Source of the DNA: Methylobacter sp.
Lineage (GTDB): Bacteria; Pseudomonadota; Gammaproteobacteria; Methylococcales; Methylomonadaceae
DNA length: 64,000 bases
Assembly (NCBI GenBank): GCA_030699385.1
Contig: JAUYMY010000073.1
Coordinates: forward strand, 39,851-103,850
Direction of reading: 5' to 3'
In this document: piece after piece, positions 59,570 through 64,000 of the stretch
Layout: each line of letters begins with the position of its first letter
How positions within the stretch are numbered: position 1 is the first letter of the stretch
The notes under the pieces: model-generated
Told to the model about the DNA's origin: nothing
What the model saw: only the letters and a program-made list of their open reading frames with translations
Database searches by the model: none
Made by a program: the position numbers and the translations under genes

Positions 59570-59953
59570 TCAAGATAATGTTATTTTGTTTATCCCAAAA
59601 CTCTCCTCTAATTGTTTTATGTTCTTATCATTAAAAAACGTCTTAGGCTCATTAACCATTTTTATTCCTAATTCAAAAAAATCACATATCTTTGGAAAGT
59701 TTACCGGATAGCCAACTGACATAACATCAATTTCAATCACAGCATCATCGGCAAGCGATTTATTAATCTTATCGATTATCATAATACAATAACCAAGCAT
59801 TTCTTTACCTGAGAAGGTATGCCCTATCTTAACTTTTTTCTTTTCGTTAATAAAAGTTATAGAAAATACACAATTATCCTCAAGAGGTTTTTCTTCGTCT
59901 TCCTCTATCAGTTTAAAAAAATTCTCTACATTTTTGCCAAAACCATAAGTCAT
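59570..59953 (-). CDS. Unknown protein of the defence island (127 aa)
   Basis: 127 residues, acidic, alternating strands and helices (CVFSITFINEKKKVKIGHTF, then GYCIMIIDKINKSL). No recognised domain, signal peptide or membrane helix. AT-rich, on the same strand as the McrB/McrC-like genes, with 150 bp separating it from the HNH gene upstream. Its role is unknown; an immunity, sensor or adaptor function would be guesswork. Confidence 0.6.
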   Translation of the reverse strand: MTYGFGKNVENFFKLIEEDEEKPLEDNCVFSITFINEKKKVKIGHTFSGKEMLGYCIMIIDKINKSLADDAVIEIDVMSVGYPVNFPKICDFFELGIKMVNEPKTFFNDKNIKQLEESFGINKITLS

Positions 59954-60103
59954 TTTATTTTTCCTGTAATTTAGGCTAACCCTAAGGAATACTTATGGTT
60001 AGCTAGATACTGTAGCACTACATACGGATCATGCGAATTCATTATAGTTTAAAAAATTACCCGGCATCATGATTCAAAATGCACCCAGAGTTGGTTTTAC
60101 TTT

Positions 60104-60937
60104 TCAAGCAAACACACAATCCATCAACAAAGAGTCGAATTCAGAACTATGCGCGTTAATTTCCACTATGAACGACTGCACCCAACGATAAAGCTTGGGG
60201 CTATCGTACAACACATCAACATCTATATCCGCCCGATGGTAAACTCGCTTTTGAGTCAGCTTGGCGGCTTTCATAACGGCATCTTTGCTGATATATTTTT
60301 CAAGTTGTTTTAAAAATGCTTTCGCCCGTTTTTCCTCATTCATAAAAAGCTGCATAAAAATAATTTGATCGTACAAAGGTTGACTATTGGTTAGAAGCAA
60401 ACATAAGCACAACGGTTTCATGATTTTCATTTTGTGATAGTAAAAACGAGCCATGCGTAACCATTCTCTTTCATCCAACAAATCTTCTGTTCTAGTTTTT
60501 CCCAAGGCGGTTTTAATCATTCCCGCTAAATCCAGATCGCTTTTTGCCTGATTGGCTATCACGGAGACGATCACAATATTGTCCGGACAGTAGCCGCACG
60601 TATTGTCGATTCGATCAACCGACCAATCGGTGGCTTTATTTTCTGCAAAGGTGAAGGGTAACAATGTTATTGGGCAGCGGCCTTTGCTTTCCTCAAGTTT
60701 TACAACTAAATCTTGTGTCGAAATGGACACCTCTAAGCCCTTAACTAAGGCGCGATCACGAAGAGTTATTAGTTTTTTCTCATAGAGATCCGGCTTCTTT
60801 TGAGATACTTTTTGCATTTTCGCCGCTTCATAGCCATAGCGGATTTGCTCACGGTGATTGTCCTGGAATCTCGAAATATCTAAAGGTAAATCGTAGCGAT
60901 AATGATCAAAACCAATTTCAAATGCTAAACTTGACAT
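60104..60937 (-). CDS. HNH endonuclease-like protein
   Basis: 277 residues from MSSLAFEIGFDHYRYD; GGGAAGG lies 5 bases before this ATG, while the longer frame to 60976 has no support. HNH-like core: GRCPITLLPF (86-95), WSVDRIDNTCGYCPDNIVIVS (105-125) and ANQAKSD (128-134). This matches the C...DRID...GY...N...K pattern of HNH nucleases, with the usual first His replaced by Asp in SVDRID, as is common in phage-like members. The C-terminal half is unrecognised. It is the first gene after the divergent WYL regulator. Confidence 0.75.
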   Translation of the reverse strand: MSSLAFEIGFDHYRYDLPLDISRFQDNHREQIRYGYEAAKMQKVSQKKPDLYEKKLITLRDRALVKGLEVSISTQDLVVKLEESKGRCPITLLPFTFAENKATDWSVDRIDNTCGYCPDNIVIVSVIANQAKSDLDLAGMIKTALGKTRTEDLLDEREWLRMARFYYHKMKIMKPLCLCLLLTNSQPLYDQIIFMQLFMNEEKRAKAFLKQLEKYISKDAVMKAAKLTQKRVYHRADIDVDVLYDSPKLYRWVQSFIVEINAHSSEFDSLLMDCVFA

Positions 60938-60976
60938 AACGACCTTCCCAAAGAATGTAATGGTTAATTTCGTCAA

Positions 60977-61004
60977 ACGACTCTTTATTTCTGACTCAAG
61001 TCGT
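60977..61004. promoter_or_regulatory. Dyad in the WYL-HNH intergenic region
   Basis: ACGACT (60977-60982) and AGTCGT (60999-61004) are perfect inverted repeats with a 16-bp spacer, in the 170-bp divergent gap. Possible operator for the WYL regulator. A second, shorter dyad GTTGA-TAAT-TCAAC lies at 61062-61075. Confidence 0.4.
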
Positions 61005-61021
61005 AGCTTACTTCACCCCCC

Positions 61022-61075
61022 TTACAAAATGCGTAAAGGTCAGCAATATTTTATAAAAATAGTTGATAATTCAAC
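61022..61075 (+). promoter_or_regulatory. Candidate promoter/operator of the WYL gene
   Basis: TTACAA (61022) and AATATT 17 bases later form a plausible sigma70 promoter. The dyad GTTGA-N4-TCAAC at 61062-61075 lies just downstream, where a bound autoregulator could block transcription. Identified by eye only. Confidence 0.35.
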
Positions 61076-61107
61076 ATATTAAAAAACACTCACCAGGGAG
61101 GTCTATT

Positions 61108-62160
61108 GTGTCGGATCAAAAATCACAAGCCACTGTTCAACGGCGATTGCAGGTACTGGAAAGCATTCGCAAGCTAAGCGGCCGTTCAGAACGGTGGGTG
61201 ACTGTTTCCGACATTACCAGCGACTTAAAGGGGAATGGTTATCCAGTTAAAGCACACAGCATCCGCCGGGACTTAAAAGCATTACTGGAAACCTATCAGC
61301 AACTTGAGTGTAACGATAATAGCGCCCCGGATGGAGAAGCAAAAAACGGCTTGGCGCACGGCTACCGCTGGGCAGGTAGAGATAACCCAACCAGTGGAGG
61401 GATTACCTTGACCGAAGCCTTATCATTAGTCATGGTTGAACGCTATCTCAGTCAATCCTTACCCGTCTTGCTTACGCGCTCGTTGCACGACATCTTCAAT
61501 AAAGCTCATCTGACACTGGAATTACACAAAAAAAGTCAGGTTACCCAATGGCCTGAAAAGTTTTGTGTTATCCAACCTGCACAACCCTTAATTCCGCCAG
61601 AACTCGATCACGAAATTTTAGTAGTCGTTCATGAAGCGTTATTGGACGAAAAACAATTAAGGGTTACTTACCAAACTCCCAATCGACCAGTACCCAAAGA
61701 ATATCGATTGCATCCGCTTGGTTTAATTCAGCGCGGCCCGGTCACTTATCTTGCCGCGATGACCAATGATTATGAAGAAGCTTATTTATATGCATTGCAC
61801 AGAATGCAAGCGGCTCAAATATTGGAACAAGACTGCCGCCACAAACCAGTCTTTAACTTGGCAGATTTTGCAGAGAAACAAGGCCACTTCGGTTCTGCTA
61901 CTGCCATCCATTTTAAAGCACGGATTTGCGATCATTTAGCGTTAATGCTTGAAGAAACTCGTTTAAGCGAAGATCAGCTAATAAGCCCAGCCGATGATTT
62001 AGGGCTTCGAGAAATTACCGCTGCTGTTTCCGATACCTGGCAATTACGATGGTGGATTTTTGGACAATGTGATCGTATTGAGGTGCTTGAACCGGAAGCA
62101 TTGAGGCTGGAAATTGCTGCGTTGATTTCAAAATGTAATCAACAGTACTTACCGAAATAG
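61108..62160 (+). CDS. WYL-domain transcriptional regulator
   Basis: 350 residues from GTG 61108, chosen because GGGAGG lies 6 bases upstream; the ATG-like start at 61063 overlaps the presumed promoter. N-terminal winged HTH (about 15-60, WVTVSDITSDLKGNGYPVKAHSIRRDLKALLETY), central WYL domain (about 185-250, LRVTYQTPN, RLHPLGLIQRGPVTYLAAM) and a WCX-like C-terminal domain. WYL proteins such as BrxR and CapW repress phage-defence operons. Divergent orientation to the HNH/McrBC-like genes suggests the same role here. Confidence 0.88.
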   Translation: MSDQKSQATVQRRLQVLESIRKLSGRSERWVTVSDITSDLKGNGYPVKAHSIRRDLKALLETYQQLECNDNSAPDGEAKNGLAHGYRWAGRDNPTSGGITLTEALSLVMVERYLSQSLPVLLTRSLHDIFNKAHLTLELHKKSQVTQWPEKFCVIQPAQPLIPPELDHEILVVVHEALLDEKQLRVTYQTPNRPVPKEYRLHPLGLIQRGPVTYLAAMTNDYEEAYLYALHRMQAAQILEQDCRHKPVFNLADFAEKQGHFGSATAIHFKARICDHLALMLEETRLSEDQLISPADDLGLREITAAVSDTWQLRWWIFGQCDRIEVLEPEALRLEIAALISKCNQQYLPK

Positions 62161-62222
62161 GAAATATATAGCCCTGTCGGGTTAACGTAACCCGACACTC
62201 CTACACAGAACATGGCAAATTA

Positions 62223-62254
62223 GACCTCCCAGGTTTAAAAACCTGGAAGGTCTG
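62223..62254. repeat. CCAGGTTTTTAAACCTGG-type palindrome, copy 1
   Basis: GACCTCCCAGGTTTAAAAACCTGGAAGGTCTG forms a near-perfect hairpin. The same sequence with small changes is at 63752-63784. It may end the WYL transcript. Confidence 0.75.
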
Positions 62255-62280
62255 CCTGTTGCTCTCGCTCCCACATAATG

Positions 62281-62520
62281 GAAATAATTTTTTACGGTTT
62301 TTTTCGTGGCTTTGGTGGACTCTATTGCCCTATAAACCGCCATCACCGGTGCCTGACCTCCATCGCGCCCTTACCCAGAAACAACCCCAACCGCGCCAAC
62401 AATTCATCGGTGGGATGGACGCGGCAAGCATCGCTCAATTGCAAGGTTGGCTTTGGCCTGCGTTAAGCTATAGGCAATGAAACTTCATGTTCTTCGTGGT
62501 GATAATCTTTTTACCTGTTA
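62281..62520. repeat. Decayed CACGAAG repeat pieces flanking unknown DNA
   Basis: A subtype B fragment (GAAATAATTTTTTACGG, then TTTCGTGGCTTTGGTGGACTCTA) at 62281-62322 and a subtype A right arm (GAAACTTCATGTTCTTCGTGGTGATAATC) at 62478-62510. The 150 bases between them are GC-richer, with short overlapping frames of no recognisable content, possibly a gene remnant. The rest of the gap to 62725 shows nothing. Confidence 0.55.
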
Positions 62521-62725
62521 TTAATGCCCCAAAGTCAACCCCAAAATAACACTCATGCGCCTCTTTTCCTAAGCCAAGCTTTGTTAATTCGCTACTTGTA
62601 ACGCATTAAACTTAGTGCCAAACTAGCGCACACCAAGCAACATCAAAAAACATCACACCTCACCGAAAGAGCGATTATTTTAGGCCTTTCAATTCAACAA
62701 ATTACCGACATAAACAATAAATACC

Positions 62726-63091
62726 ATGCAAGCAACAGACAATGACAACCGCCATTTTCACCGTATTCACTTTGCAGAAAAAGCGGCTTTACACTGCGAA
62801 GAAAAAATTTGGGACTGCGAAATTATCGACCTGTCACTCAAAGGCTGTCTGGTCGCCTTTGATCTGCCGTGGACAGAAAATACCGAGAAACTGTACACGC
62901 TCAACATACAGTTATCCGAAGATAGCCGGATCACTATGGAACTCACGCCCATGCATATTATCGGCAACAAAGTCGGCTTTAAATGTGAACACATTGACAT
63001 CGACAGCATTTCCGAACTGCGAAGGCTAGTGGAACTGAACCTTGGCAGCAGCGCTTTACTGGAAAGGGATTTGCTGGCGTTAAGTGAATGA
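62726..63091 (+). CDS. PilZ-domain protein
   Basis: 121 residues, a single PilZ domain. HFHRIHF (about 10-16) stands for the RxxxR motif, with His replacing the first Arg, and IDLSLKGCLV (about 33-42) is the D/NxSxxG motif. PilZ proteins bind c-di-GMP; the altered first motif could weaken binding. It is the second c-di-GMP gene of the window after the EAL protein. The downstream lipoprotein starts 53 bp later. Confidence 0.85.
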   Translation: MQATDNDNRHFHRIHFAEKAALHCEEKIWDCEIIDLSLKGCLVAFDLPWTENTEKLYTLNIQLSEDSRITMELTPMHIIGNKVGFKCEHIDIDSISELRRLVELNLGSSALLERDLLALSE

Positions 63092-63144
63092 TTTATAGAG
63101 TTAAAGAACGATAAGATAAAACGTCTAAAAAGAGGAGGCGTCAT

Positions 63145-63699
63145 TTGCTACGCTTAACTGGATTTCTGAGTATCATTTTTTTAACCGGCTGCGCCACACT
63201 GAGCCAAGAAGAATGCGTTCGCGCGGATTGGTTTGCATTAGGTGCCAATGATGGCCATGCCGGCCAACCCATTAGCCGACTATCAGAACACGCAACAGCC
63301 TGTTCAGACTATGGCATTACCGTAAATGACCCCGCTTATCTTGCCGGCCGCGAACAGGGACTGCAAGCCTATTGTCAGCTTAATAATGCCTTTGAAACCG
63401 GTTTAAATGGACAAACGTATTACCATGTATGCCCGCCACCGATTGACGTCTTATTTCGACGCTACCATGCCGCCGCCTTTGCCGTACATGAAGATCGCTA
63501 TAACCTTGAACGGCTGGATGACGAACTTTCCAGCAAAGAAAGCCAGTTGCGCGATAAAAAATTAGCCGACGACAAGCGCGCCAAAATTCGTGACGACATC
63601 CGCGACTTAGACCGCAAACGAGATCGCCTACGCGACGATTTTTATTATCACCAGCGGCAATTGGACGATTTACGTCAGGAAGCGCGCTCTTATCGTTGA
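63145..63699 (+). CDS. DUF2799-like lipoprotein
   Basis: 184 residues from TTG 63145, supported by AGGAGG 6 bases upstream. A lipoprotein signal is visible (LSIIFLTGCATL, lipobox LTGC with Cys about 16). ECVRADWFALGANDG and AYLAGREQGLQAYC are DUF2799 features. A strongly charged coiled coil fills about 125-184 (Lys/Arg/Asp/Glu/Leu). Probably an outer-membrane or periplasmic lipoprotein; function unknown. Confidence 0.85.
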   Translation: MLRLTGFLSIIFLTGCATLSQEECVRADWFALGANDGHAGQPISRLSEHATACSDYGITVNDPAYLAGREQGLQAYCQLNNAFETGLNGQTYYHVCPPPIDVLFRRYHAAAFAVHEDRYNLERLDDELSSKESQLRDKKLADDKRAKIRDDIRDLDRKRDRLRDDFYYHQRQLDDLRQEARSYR

Positions 63700-63751
63700 G
63701 CAACGACAACCCGCTACGCCATACCTCGCCTGTTCAAAACACTGCACATTA

Positions 63752-63784
63752 GACTTTCCAGGTTTTCAAAACCTGGAAGGTCTG
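63752..63784. repeat. CCAGGTTTTCAAAACCTGG-type palindrome, copy 2
   Basis: GACTTTCCAGGTTTTCAAAA followed by CCTGGAAGGTCTG; a strong hairpin 50 bp after the lipoprotein stop and nearly identical to 62223-62254. No T-tract follows, so terminator activity is uncertain. Confidence 0.75.
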
Positions 63785-64000
63785 CCTATCAGCCTGTTTT
63801 GTTTGCAAAAGCAAGTACTCACACGCATTGCAGAAAACAAAACCGGGATATATATATAGATCTCACCATTCGCTATATCCGAAGCGGAAATCATTAATTA
63901 ATTTTTATATCGCAAAAGGCTTTTTAATGCAAAAAGTTGACCCTATCTAAAGGGAAGCACAACAACCCCAGGTCATTGCCATGATAGCCACTTTAAACAA
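63785..64000. other. Window end without a supported gene
   Basis: AT-rich sequence with a short ATATATATA run near 63850. An ATG at 63981 could begin a gene leaving the window (six codons visible), but there is too little to support it. Confidence 0.3.

Noticed and set aside
62259..62480. Overlapping 62- and 73-codon ORFs after the WYL gene
   Set aside because: They overlap each other and dispersed repeat pieces and have no ribosome binding site; at most a gene remnant.
63900..63980. Possible riboswitch-like stretch near the window end
   Set aside because: No match to a recalled riboswitch consensus, and no downstream gene can be seen.

Overview
The window is a chromosomal stretch of a gammaproteobacterium, most likely a methanotroph-type member of the Methylococcales. 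That placement is an inference from gene content and order (trpF-trpB-trpA-accD-folC-dedD-cvpA-purF-metZ; rluC divergent from rne; dprA-smg-topA), a partial cytochrome c maturation cluster and many small dispersed intergenic repeats. No methane-oxidation gene, rRNA, tRNA or CRISPR array was recognised.

Layout. 1-12.2 kb: the end of a CorC/HlyC CBS protein, a double-FHA protein, then a long minus-strand housekeeping block running truA, a DUF2231-like membrane protein, trpF-trpB-trpA, accD, folC, a SPOR protein, cvpA, purF, metZ. 12.2-16.7 kb: L,D-transpeptidase, an orphan OmpR-type response regulator with a PepSY protein, an S49 peptidase, a HAD phosphatase and rluC. 16.7-19.7 kb: rne with a long leader. 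19.7-25.3 kb: a transposase-like remnant, two small unknown proteins, a histone-deacetylase-family enzyme, a degenerate MazG-like protein and ftsK. 25.4-32.5 kb: trxB, aat, a LysM protein, dprA, smg, topA. 33-35.3 kb: a SiaA-SiaB-SiaC partner-switching cassette whose phosphatase carries CBS-like sensing sequence. 35.4-40.5 kb: ccmC-ccmD-ccmE and ccmF, split by an AT-rich two-gene insertion (ParA-like ATPase plus HEPN-type protein). 40.5-55.7 kb: a di-iron ferritin-like protein, a short-form NAD-glutamate dehydrogenase, tetR, pgsA, uvrC, pntAB, a YebC/YeeN-family protein, a membrane protein with one heme c motif, an EAL protein and a DUF2721 protein. 56.0-62.2 kb: a candidate defence island. 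62.2-64 kb: PilZ protein, DUF2799-like lipoprotein and repeats.

The most interesting region is 56.0-62.2 kb. A WYL-domain regulator is divergent from a minus-strand run encoding an HNH nuclease-like protein, two or three unknown small proteins, a short McrB-like AAA+ motor and a DUF2357/PD-(D/E)XK McrC-like nuclease. I do not recognise this combination as a named system. The McrC-like gene is split by an apparent one-base frameshift near 57318, so the copy may be inactive, or the base may be a sequencing error. The second candidate is the ParA+HEPN pair inside the ccm cluster.

Dispersed repeats are a prominent feature. One family has arms built on CACGAAG-like units, in two subtypes (A ends in CCACGAAG; B is flanked by AAATAATTGTC and GGACTCTA). 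A further ~110-150 bp MITE-like element sits between such arms at two loci, in opposite orientations. There are also GC-rich palindromes shared between loci and several other inverted repeats. Some repeats extend into reading frames, notably the N-terminus of the L,D-transpeptidase ORF and the C-terminus of the transposase-like remnant. No database search was run: family names come from motif recognition and residue numbers are hand-counted.
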